From Trabulsiella odontotermitis (GTDB lineage Bacteria; Pseudomonadota; Gammaproteobacteria; Enterobacterales; Enterobacteriaceae): DNA of 64,000 nucleotides. This document shows, one piece after another, positions 18,190-30,750 of the stretch (position 1 is its first letter; every line of letters begins with the position of its first letter). The position numbers and the translations under genes were made by a program. The stretch lies in the NCBI RefSeq assembly GCF_001297775.1, contig NZ_LIFX01000002.1, positions 62,207 through 126,206 of the forward strand, read 5' to 3'. Under the pieces are notes generated by a model. It ran no database searches and was not told the DNA's origin. It saw nothing but the letters and a program-made list of their open reading frames with translations.

Positions 18190-19488
18190 CTAGCTTTGCG
18201 TCGCGGTATCTCCCACACCACTATTCGGAGTTTCCGCCGCTGGTCTGTTTTGCAGCACCGTCCAGATCACCAGCGCACCCAGCAGATCAAACACCGCCAG
18301 CACAGCAAACAGCGGGCTGAAACCGATGGTATCCGCCAGCGCACCGACCACCAGTGCGAATAGCGTACTGGCTGTCCATGCCGCCATACCGGTCAGGCCG
18401 TTAGCGGTCGCCACTTCGTTACGACCAAAGACGTCGGAAGACAGAGTGATTAATGCGCCTGACAGCGACTGGTGAGCGAAGCCACCAATACACAGCAGCA
18501 TAATCGCGACGTACGGGCTGGTGAACAGACCGATCATGCCTGGGCCAATCATCAGCAGCGCGCCCATGGTCACCACCATTTTACGGGAGACGATCAGGTT
18601 GACGCCAAACCAGCGCTGGAACAGCGGCGGCAGATAACCCCCGATGATACAACCGAGATCCGCAAACAGCATGGGCATCCAGGCGAACATCGCAATCTCT
18701 TTCAGGTTAAAACCATACACTTTAAACATGAACAGCGGGATCCACGCATTGAACGTCCCCCATGCGGGTTCTGCGAGGAAACGCGGCAGGGCGATACCCC
18801 AGAACTGACGGGTGCGCAGGATCTGCCACGGCGACATTTTCTTCGCATTGTTGGTCTGGTGCTGTGCTTCCTGACCATTGATAATGTACTCGCGTTCTTC
18901 TGTGGATAATTTTTTCTGATCACGCGGGTGTTTGTAGAAAATCAGCCATGACATGGCCCACGCAAAGCTCAGCACACCAGAGATGATGAATGCCATCTGC
19001 CAGCTATGCATCACAATCGCCCACACCACCAACGGCGGCGCAATCATCGCACCAATAGAGGAGCCGACGTTGAAATAACCCACCGCGATCGAACGTTCTT
19101 TTGCCGGGAACCATTCAGACGTGGCTTTCAGACCTGCGGGGATCATTGCCGCTTCCGCTGCACCGACCGCACCACGCGCCAGTGCCAGGCCACCCCAGCT
19201 GCCTGCCAGTGCTGTCGCGCCGCAGAAAACGGCCCAGAAAACAGCAAACATGGCGTAGCCAATTTTGGTGCCGAGAATGTCCAGCACATAGCCAGCAACC
19301 GGCTGCATAACGGTGTACGCAGCAGAGTAGGCTGCAATAATGTATGAATACTGCTGGGTAGAGATGTGTAGCTCTTCCATCAGCGTTGGCGCTGCGGCCG
19401 CCACAGTGTTACGGGTCAGGTAACCCAGCACGGTGCCCAACGTCACCAGTGCGATCATGTACCAACGTAACCCTTTAATTTTACGCAT
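18190..19488 (-). CDS. exuT: ExuT hexuronate:H+ symporter (MFS)
   Basis: A 432-residue major facilitator permease of the anion:cation symporter family that imports galacturonate and glucuronate. Twelve hydrophobic segments are visible, with the family motif RNTVAAAAPTLMEEL after helix 1 and AGYVLDILGTKIGYAMF in the A-motif region. The frame continues to 19611, but the ATG at 19488 (MRKIKGLRWYMIALVTLG) agrees with the E. coli protein. It is transcribed away from uxaC across a 471-bp control region containing ExuR-type and CRP-type sites. Confidence 0.95.
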   Translation of the reverse strand: MRKIKGLRWYMIALVTLGTVLGYLTRNTVAAAAPTLMEELHISTQQYSYIIAAYSAAYTVMQPVAGYVLDILGTKIGYAMFAVFWAVFCGATALAGSWGGLALARGAVGAAEAAMIPAGLKATSEWFPAKERSIAVGYFNVGSSIGAMIAPPLVVWAIVMHSWQMAFIISGVLSFAWAMSWLIFYKHPRDQKKLSTEEREYIINGQEAQHQTNNAKKMSPWQILRTRQFWGIALPRFLAEPAWGTFNAWIPLFMFKVYGFNLKEIAMFAWMPMLFADLGCIIGGYLPPLFQRWFGVNLIVSRKMVVTMGALLMIGPGMIGLFTSPYVAIMLLCIGGFAHQSLSGALITLSSDVFGRNEVATANGLTGMAAWTASTLFALVVGALADTIGFSPLFAVLAVFDLLGALVIWTVLQNRPAAETPNSGVGDTATQS

Positions 19489-19713
19489 GTAAAACCTCAT
19501 CGTTATGTTATATCCGCATCCTGCGCGACCATCATCCATTCCAGGGCGAAGGAGGTGATGTAACGGTGGGCGAAGCCGAAAAAAAATCCGGTACGGCCCG
19601 AACCTTGCCATCAGTGCTTGTGCTTAATTCGGTATCCGTACCGGTGAGTCCGATCAAAGACGTCTCGGAAATGCATTCCGTCGGCTTATATGTTGCGACG
19701 GCAGAACGATAAC

Positions 19714-19724
19714 TTGTCATACAA
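19714..19724. promoter_or_regulatory. predicted ExuR operator, exuT-uxaC region
   Basis: TTGTCATACAA matches the FCD-type consensus TNGTNNNACNA, embedded in a longer near-palindrome (AACTTGTCATACAACTT, 19711-19727). It lies beside the CRP-type site. A weaker match, TGGTGTGATAA (19895-19905), lies nearer uxaC. Confidence 0.55.
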
Positions 19725-19732
19725 CTTTAAAA

Positions 19733-19748
19733 GGTGAGTGACATCACA
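19733..19748. promoter_or_regulatory. predicted CRP site, exuT-uxaC region
   Basis: GGTGA-N6-TCACA (9 of 10 core bases of TGTGA-N6-TCACA). Hexuronate uptake and catabolism are catabolite-controlled in E. coli, so a CRP site here is expected. Which of the two divergent transcripts it serves cannot be told from the sequence. Confidence 0.6.
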
Positions 19749-19781
19749 AATGCTGGAATCTTAATGTGGTCTTTCAGCATG

Positions 19782-19845
19782 GCTCTGCAAGCCAGAGCTG
19801 GCGCGGCTTGCCATGCAAATTACCACTTTCGGAGTGGTTTTTTTG
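19782..19845 (+). terminator. leader terminator/attenuator upstream of uxaC
   Basis: ACCACT (19822-19827) / AGTGGT (19833-19838) followed by seven T forms an intrinsic terminator pointing toward uxaC but 115 bp before it. Just upstream, two mutually exclusive stems are possible: GCTCTG/CAGAGC (19782-19787 with 19793-19798) and GCAAGCC/GGCTTGC (19787-19793 with 19805-19811). This could be an attenuated uxaC leader or the 3' end of a small RNA. Confidence 0.6.
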
Positions 19846-19947
19846 TCAGGGTTTATTGATCTAACTCACGAAAAAATTCTCTGGCGCTGGAAATTGGTGT
19901 GATAACTTTGTCAGCATTACAGATAAATATCTGACGCACTCGTTTAG

Positions 19948-21372
<1,425 letters not shown>

Positions 21373-21390
21373 GCCCTGAGGTTGGTTGAT

Positions 21391-22878
21391 ATGCAATACA
21401 TTAAGATCCATTCGCTGGATAACGTTGTTGTCGCGCTGGCTGAGATGGCCGAGGGCACAGTGGTGACGGTTGACGGGCAGACAGTAACGCTGCGTCAGGA
21501 CGTCGCCCGTGGCCACAAGTTTGCGCTGCGTGAGATAGCGAAAGGGGAAAACGTCATTAAATATGGTCTGCCGATTGGTCATGCGTTGATGACTATCGCG
21601 CCCGGGGAACATATTCACTCCCACAATACGCGAACCAATCTGAGCGATCTGGACGAGTATAGCTATCAACCTGAAACGCTGGCGGCCATTGCGCCGTCGG
21701 CGGATCGCGATGTGCAGATCTACCGTCGCGCCAGTGGCGATGTCGGCGTGCGTAACGAACTGTGGATCCTGCCGACGGTGGGCTGCGTTAACGGTATTGC
21801 GCGGCAGATCCAGAACCGCTTCCTGAAAGAAACCCACGATGCCGAAGGCACCGATGGCGTCTTTCTCTTCAGCCACACCTATGGCTGCTCGCAACTGGGC
21901 GACGACCATGTGAATACCCGAACCATGTTGCAGAACATGGTGCGTCACCCGAATGCGGGCGCGGTGCTGGTGATTGGTCTCGGTTGCGAAAACAACCAGG
22001 TCGATGCGTTCCGCGAAACGCTGGGTGAGTACGATCCTGAGCGCGTGCACTTCATGGTATGCCAGCATCAGGACGATGAAGTGGAAGCAGGGTTAGAACA
22101 TCTGCATCAGTTGTACGAAGTGATGCGTCACGACGTGCGTGAGCCGGGGAAACTCAGCGAACTGAAGTTTGGTCTGGAATGTGGCGGCTCTGACGGGCTG
22201 TCCGGCATCACCGCCAACCCGATGCTGGGCCGTTTCTCCGACTATTTGATCGCAAACGGCGGCACCACCGTGTTGACGGAAGTGCCGGAGATGTTTGGCG
22301 CTGAACGCATTCTGATGAGTCATTGCCGTGATGAATCCACGTTTGAAAAAACGGTCACCATGGTGAATGACTTCAAACAGTATTTCATCGCCCATAATCA
22401 GCCCATTTACGAAAACCCGTCGCCGGGCAACAAAGCCGGTGGCATTACCACGCTTGAGGAGAAATCCCTCGGCTGCACGCAAAAAGCGGGCTCAAGCGAG
22501 GTGGTTGACGTGCTGCGTTATGGCGAGCGCCTGAAAACGCGCGGTCTGAATCTGCTGAGCGCGCCAGGCAACGACGCGGTAGCGACCAGCGTATTAGCGG
22601 GAGCCGGCTGCCATATGGTGCTGTTCAGTACCGGTCGTGGCACGCCGTACGGCGGTTTTGTCCCAACAGTAAAAATCGCCACCAACAGCGAGCTGGCGGC
22701 GAAGAAAAAGCACTGGATCGATTTTGATGCCGGACAGTTGATCCACGGTAAACCGATGGCGCAACTACTGGAGGAGTTTGTCGATACGATCGTTGATTTC
22801 GCTAACGGCAAACCAACCTGCAATGAGCGGAATGACTTCCGCGAACTGGCGATCTTTAAGAGTGGTGTAACACTTTAA
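21391..22878 (+). CDS. uxaA: UxaA altronate dehydratase
   Basis: A 495-residue iron-dependent dehydratase of the UxaA/GarD family that converts D-altronate to 2-keto-3-deoxygluconate. The N-terminal SAF-like domain (about 1-95) is followed by the catalytic region with TVGCVNGIARQIQNRF, HTYGCSQLGDDH, GLGCENNQ and GLECGGSDGLSGITANP. The frame opens at 21382, but the ATG at 21391 (MQYIKIHSLDN) follows a GAGG and matches E. coli. uxaB, for the intermediate step, is not in the window. An altronate branch fed by ExuT and UxaC is implied. Confidence 0.97.
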   Translation: MQYIKIHSLDNVVVALAEMAEGTVVTVDGQTVTLRQDVARGHKFALREIAKGENVIKYGLPIGHALMTIAPGEHIHSHNTRTNLSDLDEYSYQPETLAAIAPSADRDVQIYRRASGDVGVRNELWILPTVGCVNGIARQIQNRFLKETHDAEGTDGVFLFSHTYGCSQLGDDHVNTRTMLQNMVRHPNAGAVLVIGLGCENNQVDAFRETLGEYDPERVHFMVCQHQDDEVEAGLEHLHQLYEVMRHDVREPGKLSELKFGLECGGSDGLSGITANPMLGRFSDYLIANGGTTVLTEVPEMFGAERILMSHCRDESTFEKTVTMVNDFKQYFIAHNQPIYENPSPGNKAGGITTLEEKSLGCTQKAGSSEVVDVLRYGERLKTRGLNLLSAPGNDAVATSVLAGAGCHMVLFSTGRGTPYGGFVPTVKIATNSELAAKKKHWIDFDAGQLIHGKPMAQLLEEFVDTIVDFANGKPTCNERNDFRELAIFKSGVTL

Positions 22879-22897
22879 ATCTGTTGCCGGGAAAATG

Positions 22898-22933
22898 TAG
22901 GCCGGGTAAGCGTTAGCGCCACCCGGCTTTTTC
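22898..22933 (+). terminator. REP-type palindrome acting as uxaCA terminator
   Basis: GCCGGGT (22901-22907) and ACCCGGC (22921-22927) flank the REP core AAGCGTTAGCGCC, followed by six T. It overlaps the last codons of sstT on the other strand at its edge and separates the convergent genes. Confidence 0.75.
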
Positions 22934-24178
22934 TTAGCTACGTAATGCGTTTTTCGCCAGACGCTCATCTTCCGCCATACAGGCCGCTGCGGTGAACAGC
23001 ACATCTGTCGATGAGTTCAGCGCGGTTTCGCAGGAATCCTGCAGTACCCCGATGATAAAGCCAACCGCCACGACCTGCATGGCAACATCGTTCGGAATAC
23101 CGAACATGTTACAGGCCAGCGGGATCAGCAACAGTGAACCACCCGCCACGCCGGACGCGCCACAGGCACACAGCGACGCCACCACGCTCAACAGCAGCGC
23201 CGTCGGGATATCCACCGGAATATTCAGCGTATGCACCGCCGCCAGCGTCAGCACGGTGATTGTGATAGCCGCGCCCGCCATGTTGATGGTCGCACCCAGC
23301 GGAATGGAAACGGAGTAGGTATCGCGGTCCAGATTCAGCTTTTCCGCCAGCGCCATGTTGACCGGAATGTTGGCCGCGGAACTGCGGGTGAAGAAGGCAT
23401 ACACGCCACTTTCACGCAGACAGGTAAGCACCAGTGGATACGGGTTGCGACGAATACGCCAGAACACCAGCAGCGGGTTGATCACCAGCGCCACCAACAG
23501 CATGCAGCTTACCAGTACCAGCAGCAGTTGCGCGTAACCCCACAGCGCGTCGAAACCGGTAGTCGCCAGCGTCGATGACACCAGCCCAAAAATACCAATC
23601 GGCGCGAAGCGAATCACCAGTTTCACCATGAAGGTAACGGCGTTCGACACGTCGTTCACCAGGTTTTTGGTGGTTTCGTTACCGTGGCGCAGCGCAAAGC
23701 CCAGGCCAACGGCCCACACCAGGATCCCAATATAATTGGCGTTCAACAGCGCGTTGATCGGGTTTGCCACGGTGCTCATCAGCAGGTCACGCAGCACTTC
23801 CACAATGCCTGACGGCGGCGTGATGTCGCCCGCGCCGGTGGAGAGATGCAGCTCTGACGGGAACAGGAAACTGAACAGCACGGCGGTCAGCGCCGCGGAG
23901 AAGGTTCCCAGCAGATAAAGAAACAGGATCGGGCGAATACTGGTTTTCTGGCCCTGCTGGTGGTTGGCGATGGACGCCATGACCAGCATCAGCACCAGTA
24001 CCGGTGCAACGGCTTTCAGGGCGCCTACGAAAAGCGTACCCAACAGGCCTGTCGCTTCTGCGGCAGGTTTAGAGATCAAGGCCAGCAGAATACCGAGCAC
24101 CAGACCAACGAGGATTTGTTTGACCAGGCTGCCTTGCGCGAGGCGCTGCAGTAGACCCTGAGGAGCGGATTGCGTCAT
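22934..24178 (-). CDS. sstT: SstT serine/threonine:Na+ symporter
   Basis: A 414-residue sodium-coupled transporter of the dicarboxylate/amino acid:cation symporter (SDF) family that imports L-serine and L-threonine. Seen: the family re-entrant loop [15 protein letters not shown], the [14 protein letters not shown] helix (NMDGT-like motif), [13 protein letters not shown] and a C-terminal [19 protein letters not shown]. Length equals E. coli SstT. E. coli has ygjV between uxaA and sstT; it is absent here. The 232-bp gap upstream holds the promoter and a REP. Confidence 0.96.
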   Translation of the reverse strand: MTQSAPQGLLQRLAQGSLVKQILVGLVLGILLALISKPAAEATGLLGTLFVGALKAVAPVLVLMLVMASIANHQQGQKTSIRPILFLYLLGTFSAALTAVLFSFLFPSELHLSTGAGDITPPSGIVEVLRDLLMSTVANPINALLNANYIGILVWAVGLGFALRHGNETTKNLVNDVSNAVTFMVKLVIRFAPIGIFGLVSSTLATTGFDALWGYAQLLLVLVSCMLLVALVINPLLVFWRIRRNPYPLVLTCLRESGVYAFFTRSSAANIPVNMALAEKLNLDRDTYSVSIPLGATINMAGAAITITVLTLAAVHTLNIPVDIPTALLLSVVASLCACGASGVAGGSLLLIPLACNMFGIPNDVAMQVVAVGFIIGVLQDSCETALNSSTDVLFTAAACMAEDERLAKNALRS

Positions 24179-24374
24179 GAATTGTTCCTTGAAAGATGTT
24201 GCGTTCCATCACGGTACGTACTCTTTTGTTACGTTTATGTCCGGATGTAAACAAAGGTGTTTGCCTGGTCGAGTATAAAGAAAGATTTCAGGGCTGAAAG
24301 CGAGAAATTCTGGATTTTCTGCTTATGTCTAATTTTTAAAACTGCGGGATTGCCATCGCGCGCTATGCATGCAG

Positions 24375-24401
24375 GGCCCGGCGGCATGATGCTACCGGGC
24401 C
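24375..24401. repeat. REP-like palindrome
   Basis: GGCCCGG (24375-24381) and CCGGGCC (24395-24401) around a short core, 9 bp beyond the alx stop. It may also stabilise or end the alx transcript. Confidence 0.7.
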
Positions 24402-24410
24402 ATGTAGTGC

Positions 24411-25382
24411 TTATTGGTTAAGCGACTTTTTATTATCATTCAATCGGTTAACGATGGCGTTAATCATTAGCGTACCGATAAGAATACCGCCCACCACACC
24501 CAGCGAAACGGCGATCGGGATGTGGAAGAAATCGACAATCAACATCTTGATGCCGATAAACACCAGGATCACCGACAGGCCGTATTTCAGCATGGAAAAC
24601 CGCTCCGCCACGCCCGCCAGCAGGAAGTACATCGCACGCAGACCGAGGATCGCGAACAGGTTTGAGGTCAGCACAATGAACGGATCGGTAGTGACAGCGA
24701 AAATGGCCGGGATGCTGTCGACCGCAAAAATCACGTCGCTCAGCTCCACCAGAATCAGTACCAGCAGCAGTGGCGTGGCGTACAGCAGACCGTTTTTGCG
24801 CACAATGAAGTGTTCATTCTCGATCTTATCAGTCAGACGCAGGTGACTGCGTAGCCAGCGCACCAGCGGCTTGTCGCCAATCCCTTCGTTATCTTCTTTC
24901 GCCAGCGCCATTTTTACGCCGGTAAACAGCAGGAAGGCACCGAAGATATACAGCAACCATGAGAACTGCGAGATAAGCCAGCTACCGGTGAAGATCATGA
25001 TGGTTCGCAGCACGATCGCGCCCAGCACGCCATACACCAGTACGCGGCGCTGCAACGCGGCAGGCACGGCGAAGTAGCTGAAGAGCATCAGCCAGACAAA
25101 GACGTTATCCACCGCCAGCGCTTTTTCGATCAGATAGCCGGTCAGGAAGGCCAGCGCCTGCGGGTCAGCCACCTCACGCCCTTGCGTCGTCGCCAGATAC
25201 CACCAGAACGCGGCATTAAACAGCAACGACAGCGTAACCCACAGCATTGACCAGCCTGCCGCCTGCTTCATCGACATAGCGTGCGGGCCGCGGCGCCCCT
25301 GAAGCAGCAGGTCGATAGCCAGCATAACCACCACCACCATGGCGAATCCGCCCCATAACATCGGTGTGCCGACACTATTCAT
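24411..25382 (-). CDS. alx: Alx TerC-family manganese exporter
   Basis: A 323-residue TerC-family inner-membrane protein with about eight hydrophobic segments. The two family signatures with membrane acidic residues are present: [22 protein letters not shown] and [20 protein letters not shown]. In E. coli, Alx is induced at alkaline pH and by manganese and helps export Mn2+. The ATG at 25382 follows AAAGGAAAG and the long structured leader described separately. It is immediately downstream of that leader, and single-gene transcription is likely. Confidence 0.95.
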   Translation of the reverse strand: MNSVGTPMLWGGFAMVVVVMLAIDLLLQGRRGPHAMSMKQAAGWSMLWVTLSLLFNAAFWWYLATTQGREVADPQALAFLTGYLIEKALAVDNVFVWLMLFSYFAVPAALQRRVLVYGVLGAIVLRTIMIFTGSWLISQFSWLLYIFGAFLLFTGVKMALAKEDNEGIGDKPLVRWLRSHLRLTDKIENEHFIVRKNGLLYATPLLLVLILVELSDVIFAVDSIPAIFAVTTDPFIVLTSNLFAILGLRAMYFLLAGVAERFSMLKYGLSVILVFIGIKMLIVDFFHIPIAVSLGVVGGILIGTLMINAIVNRLNDNKKSLNQ

Positions 25383-25405
25383 AAACTTTCCTTTCTCTTA
25401 CATGC

Positions 25406-25600
25406 AAAAAAAAACGGCTACCGTCGAAAGACGATAGCCGTTGTACTGTTTTTGCACGGACCTCGCCTTTCGGCAAGGTCTCACTTACAACAAGAAAACC
25501 GGATAGTGCGATGTGGCTTTCTTGTTGCCCGGTAACCGGGTGTGGTTTTACACACCGTAATGACGATCCACCGGCAAGGAAGTTACTCCCCTTTGCTCGT
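25406..25600 (-). ncRNA. alx leader: yybP-ykoY manganese riboswitch (PRE element)
   Basis: On the minus strand the leader opens with the aptamer signature AAAGGGGAGTAACTTCC (complement of about 25580-25596). It continues through several stem-loops, including CCGGTTACCGGG and ACCTTGCCGAAAGGCGAGGT, and ends in a 13-bp hairpin (25413-25425 with 25430-25442) followed by a long T-run (complement of 25406-25413). That hairpin is the transcriptional terminator of the expression platform. In E. coli this pH-responsive element senses Mn2+ and controls alx. Confidence 0.88.
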
Positions 25601-25609
25601 TACAAAGTA

Positions 25610-25642
25610 TTACAGGCCATTGATTCCGTCAATGGCCTGTAA
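25610..25642 (-). terminator. perfect 14-bp hairpin between ygjR and the alx leader
   Basis: TTACAGGCCATTGA (25610-25623) pairs fully with TCAATGGCCTGTAA (25629-25642) across a 5-nt loop, 19 bp after the ygjR stop. It has no T-run. It may end ygjR transcripts or block read-through into the riboswitch, and it must lie close to the alx promoter. Confidence 0.6.
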
Positions 25643-25660
25643 CAACCCATTTACTCAGCT

Positions 25661-26659
25661 TTACGCCAGCACGTCGACGCTCAGATCGTCCGCCGGGAAT
25701 TTGACCCCAGTCTGACGACGAATTTCCGTCAACAGCTTCGCCGTGGTACGGCTGACGGCGAGTCCCGGGTGATTCACCTCACCGGTTTCGACCAGGCGGG
25801 CAAAGGTTTCTGCTTCGTACAGCATCGTATTTATGTGCTGTGGCTGCGTCAGATCCTGCGCTTTTCCGCCGCGCGGAATAAAGCTCAGCTTCTGACATTC
25901 AGAAATTTTCTCGATCACCAGTGAGCCTGCTTCGCCCTGGATTTCGCTCGGTTGCACGGAATCGCTGACTTTCGAGTGGTGCAGGGTGACGTCAAAATCG
26001 CCATAGTGGAGAACGACGGTGCCGTGCGCATCCACACCGCTCTCGAGCAGGGTCGCGCTGGCCTGAACGCTATGCGGCTCACCCCACAACGCCACGGCGG
26101 AAGCGAGGCAGTAGAAACCGATATCCATGATCGAGCCGTTGGAAAACGCCGGATTGAAGGTGTTCGGATTCTCGCCGTCCAGATAACGCTGGTAGCGTGA
26201 GGAATACTGGCAGTAATTCAGAAACGCTTTGCGCAGCTTGCCCACTTTGCTGAGGGACTGTTGCAGCGTCAGGAAATTCGGCAGGCTGGCGGTTTTGAAA
26301 GCTTCAAACAGCACCACCTGGTTTTCGCGCGCCAGGGCGATGGCACTTTCGACTTCACGCAGATTCGAGGCCAGCGGCTTCTCGCAAATCACATGTTTTT
26401 TATGGCTCAGAAACAGACGCGTCTGGGGATAGTGCAGCGAGTTCGGACTGGCAATATACACCGCGTCAATCGCATCGCTCTGCGCCATCTCCTCAAGCGA
26501 GGTGAACAGATGTTCAACAAGGTAATCGTTCGCGAAAGTCTGCGCCTGTTCAAGGCTGCGGGAATAGACGGCGGTGAGCTTGTATTTGCCGGTTTCATGG
26601 GCGGCATCGACGAACTGTCGGGTGATCCAGTTCGTTCCAATGACAGCAAAACGTATCAT
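25661..26659 (-). CDS. ygjR: YgjR Gfo/Idh/MocA-family oxidoreductase
   Basis: A 332-residue NAD(P)-dependent oxidoreductase of unknown substrate. The Rossmann start is MIRFAVIGTNWITRQFVDAA (the usual GxGxxG is degenerate, GTNWIT). The family lysine motif appears as HVICEKPLASN (about residues 92-102), followed by the C-terminal Gfo/Idh sheet domain. It matches E. coli YgjR. E. coli has ygjQ between ygjR and ygjP; it is missing here. Transcribed alone or with ygjP. Confidence 0.92.
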   Translation of the reverse strand: MIRFAVIGTNWITRQFVDAAHETGKYKLTAVYSRSLEQAQTFANDYLVEHLFTSLEEMAQSDAIDAVYIASPNSLHYPQTRLFLSHKKHVICEKPLASNLREVESAIALARENQVVLFEAFKTASLPNFLTLQQSLSKVGKLRKAFLNYCQYSSRYQRYLDGENPNTFNPAFSNGSIMDIGFYCLASAVALWGEPHSVQASATLLESGVDAHGTVVLHYGDFDVTLHHSKVSDSVQPSEIQGEAGSLVIEKISECQKLSFIPRGGKAQDLTQPQHINTMLYEAETFARLVETGEVNHPGLAVSRTTAKLLTEIRRQTGVKFPADDLSVDVLA

Positions 26660-26732
26660 AAACGTTCACGTACTCCGTAGCTGGGGATCTTTTGTCACTG
26701 TAGCATGCAATGATGACAAAACGAGTGCGCTA

Positions 26733-27227
26733 TCACGCAGAACGATTTAATGAAAGGTGTGTCAGCCACAGCCGGGTATCAAATTCCAGCTGATGGTACT
26801 GCGGCTCCATATAGCAGCAGAGCTGGTAAAACGCCTTGTTATGATCCTTTTCTTTCAGGTGCGCCAGCTCATGCACCACTATCATTTTTAAGAAGGCTTC
26901 CGGCGCATTGCGAAACACAGTGGCGACGCGGATCTCCGCTTTTGCTTTCAGCTTACCACCCTGCACGCGCGACACGGCGGTGTGCAGGCCGAGCGCATTT
27001 TTCAGCACGTGGATTTTGTTGTCATACATCACTTTGTTGACCGGCGCCGCACCGCGCAGGAACTGATTTTTCAGATCCTGGGTGTACTGGTACAACGCTT
27101 TGTCCGTGGTGATGTCATGATGACCCGGATAGCGTTTTTCCAGCACCTCGCCGAGGCGGTTCTGGTCGATAAGCGTTCTGACCTGCGTCAGCAGGGATTC
27201 AGGGTAACCCTGCAAGTAAGTGAGCAT
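26733..27227 (-). CDS. ygjP: YgjP DUF45-family metal-binding protein
   Basis: A 164-residue protein of the YgjP/WLM (DUF45) zincin-like family. The metalloprotease-type motif HELAHLKEKDHNKAF is present near residues 116-130, with a further conserved pair in WLTHLSL at the C-terminus. It resembles the SprT/Wss1 class of putative metal-dependent hydrolases; no substrate is known. It is slightly shorter than E. coli YgjP at the N-terminus, starting MLTYLQGYPE. It is divergent from rlmG with a 72-bp promoter gap. Confidence 0.92.
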   Translation of the reverse strand: MLTYLQGYPESLLTQVRTLIDQNRLGEVLEKRYPGHHDITTDKALYQYTQDLKNQFLRGAAPVNKVMYDNKIHVLKNALGLHTAVSRVQGGKLKAKAEIRVATVFRNAPEAFLKMIVVHELAHLKEKDHNKAFYQLCCYMEPQYHQLEFDTRLWLTHLSLNRSA

Positions 27228-27299
27228 AATAATAAAAAGGTTTACATATGTGGGTAATTAAGCGATAAAACGCGCGAATTTTAGCATCCCGGAGGGGCG

Positions 27300-28430
27300 A
27301 TGAGCCAGGCAGAGTTAAACGGTGAGTTTTTCACGTTAGATCGTTTTCCACCCAATGTGGAGGATCCATCGTTACAGGCGTGGGACGCCGCCGATGAGTA
27401 TCTGCTCCAGCAGGTGGGCGACACCGGGGGCCTGACGCTTATCCTCAATGACAGTTTCGGCGCGCTGGCCTGTGCGCTGGCTGAACGCCATCCGGTCAGC
27501 ATTGGCGATTCTTACATCGCTGAACTGGCGACCGGCCACAATCTGCGGATGAACGGCATTGATGAGTCCAGCGTAACATTTCAGGACAGCCTGTCGCCGC
27601 TGCCATCTGCACCAGCACTGGTACTGATTAAAGTACCGAAGCAACTGGCACTGCTCGAACAACAACTGCGTGCTCTGCGCGAGGTGGTGACCCCGGAAAC
27701 CCGCATCATCGCCGGAGCGAAAACGCGCGATATCCATAATTCCACCCTGGCGCTGTTCGAAAAGATCCTCGGCCCGACCACCACGTCGCTGGCATGGAAA
27801 AAAGCCCGGCTGATCCACTGCACGTTCAGTGCGCCAGCGCTTAAAGAGGCGTCAGACATTTTCAGCTGGCCGCTCGACGGCACGGATTTCACGATTCATA
27901 ACCATGCGAATGTCTTTTCCCGCAGCGGGCTGGATATCGGCGCGCGGCTGTTCCTGCAGCATCTGCCGGAAGGGATTGACGGGGAGATGGTGGATCTAGG
28001 CTGCGGCAACGGCGTGATTGGCCTGCAGTTGCTGGCGAAAAACCCGCAGGGGCGCGTGCTGTTTGTCGACGAATCTCACATGGCGGTGGCGTCGAGCCAG
28101 CTGAATGTTGAGCGTAATCTGCCAGAGGCGATCGCGCGCAGCGAATTTATGGTCAACAACGCGCTGGCGGGCGTCGAACCGGACCGTTTCGACGCGGTGT
28201 TCTGTAACCCGCCGTTTCATCAGCAGCATGCGATTACCGATCATATCGCCTGGCAGATGTTCAACGATGCCCGCCGTTCGCTGAAATATGGCGGGGCGCT
28301 GTACATCGTCGGCAACCGTCATCTGGACTATTTCCGCAAGCTGAAGCGCGTGTTTGGCAACTGCACCACTATAGACACCAACAACAAGTTTGTGGTGCTG
28401 AAAGCGGTGAAAGTACGCAAGACGCGCTAG
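27300..28430 (+). CDS. rlmG: RlmG 23S rRNA (G1835-N2) methyltransferase
   Basis: A 376-residue SAM-dependent methyltransferase that methylates G1835 of 23S rRNA before 50S assembly. It has the RsmC/RlmG two-domain form: a degenerate N-terminal methyltransferase-like domain and a C-terminal catalytic one. SAM motif I is [15 protein letters not shown] (about 230-244), and the exocyclic-amine motif IV is NPPFHQ starting at N303. GAGGGG precedes the ATG at 27300. It is convergent with fadH, separated by a REP. Confidence 0.95.
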   Translation: MSQAELNGEFFTLDRFPPNVEDPSLQAWDAADEYLLQQVGDTGGLTLILNDSFGALACALAERHPVSIGDSYIAELATGHNLRMNGIDESSVTFQDSLSPLPSAPALVLIKVPKQLALLEQQLRALREVVTPETRIIAGAKTRDIHNSTLALFEKILGPTTTSLAWKKARLIHCTFSAPALKEASDIFSWPLDGTDFTIHNHANVFSRSGLDIGARLFLQHLPEGIDGEMVDLGCGNGVIGLQLLAKNPQGRVLFVDESHMAVASSQLNVERNLPEAIARSEFMVNNALAGVEPDRFDAVFCNPPFHQQHAITDHIAWQMFNDARRSLKYGGALYIVGNRHLDYFRKLKRVFGNCTTIDTNNKFVVLKAVKVRKTR

Positions 28431-28447
28431 AATTGCGTCTCCAGTAG

Positions 28448-28473
28448 GCCCGGTAAGCGAAGCGCCACCGGGC
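28448..28473. repeat. REP palindrome between rlmG and fadH
   Basis: GCCCGGT (28448-28454) and ACCGGGC (28467-28473) around AAGCGAAGCGCC, in the 52-bp convergent gap. It probably protects or ends both mRNAs. Confidence 0.75.
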
Positions 28474-28482
28474 AAAATGCCC

Positions 28483-30525
<2,043 letters not shown>

Positions 30526-30603
30526 TTATTGTTATGTGGTCGGATGAGTTACTAATTTAGCCAGTCGCAGGCAAAAGGGAAAACAGGGGAGGTTGTGATT
30601 GTG

Positions 30604-30750
30604 ATGGGAATCAAAGAACTGATCCATCAGGGTGACGTCCTGAAGAATGTGACAATGTGCGTGTTTTTTGCAGGCTGTTTATTCTACTGTTTTGCGCTGA
30701 CTATTCGTAACCTATTGATTATTAATAAGGTAAATGGAAGTGGTAAATGA
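30604..30750 (+). CDS. small membrane protein, unknown
   Basis: A 48-codon frame with one hydrophobic helix (MCVFFAGCLFYCFALTI) flanked by charged residues, a single-pass small membrane protein pattern. A strong GGGGAGG (30586-30592) lies upstream; the start may be ATG 30604 or GTG 30601. It overlaps the start of the next gene by 17 bp, so the two could be translationally coupled. No family recognised. It lies in AT-rich accessory DNA after fadH. Confidence 0.5.
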   Translation: MGIKELIHQGDVLKNVTMCVFFAGCLFYCFALTIRNLLIINKVNGSGK

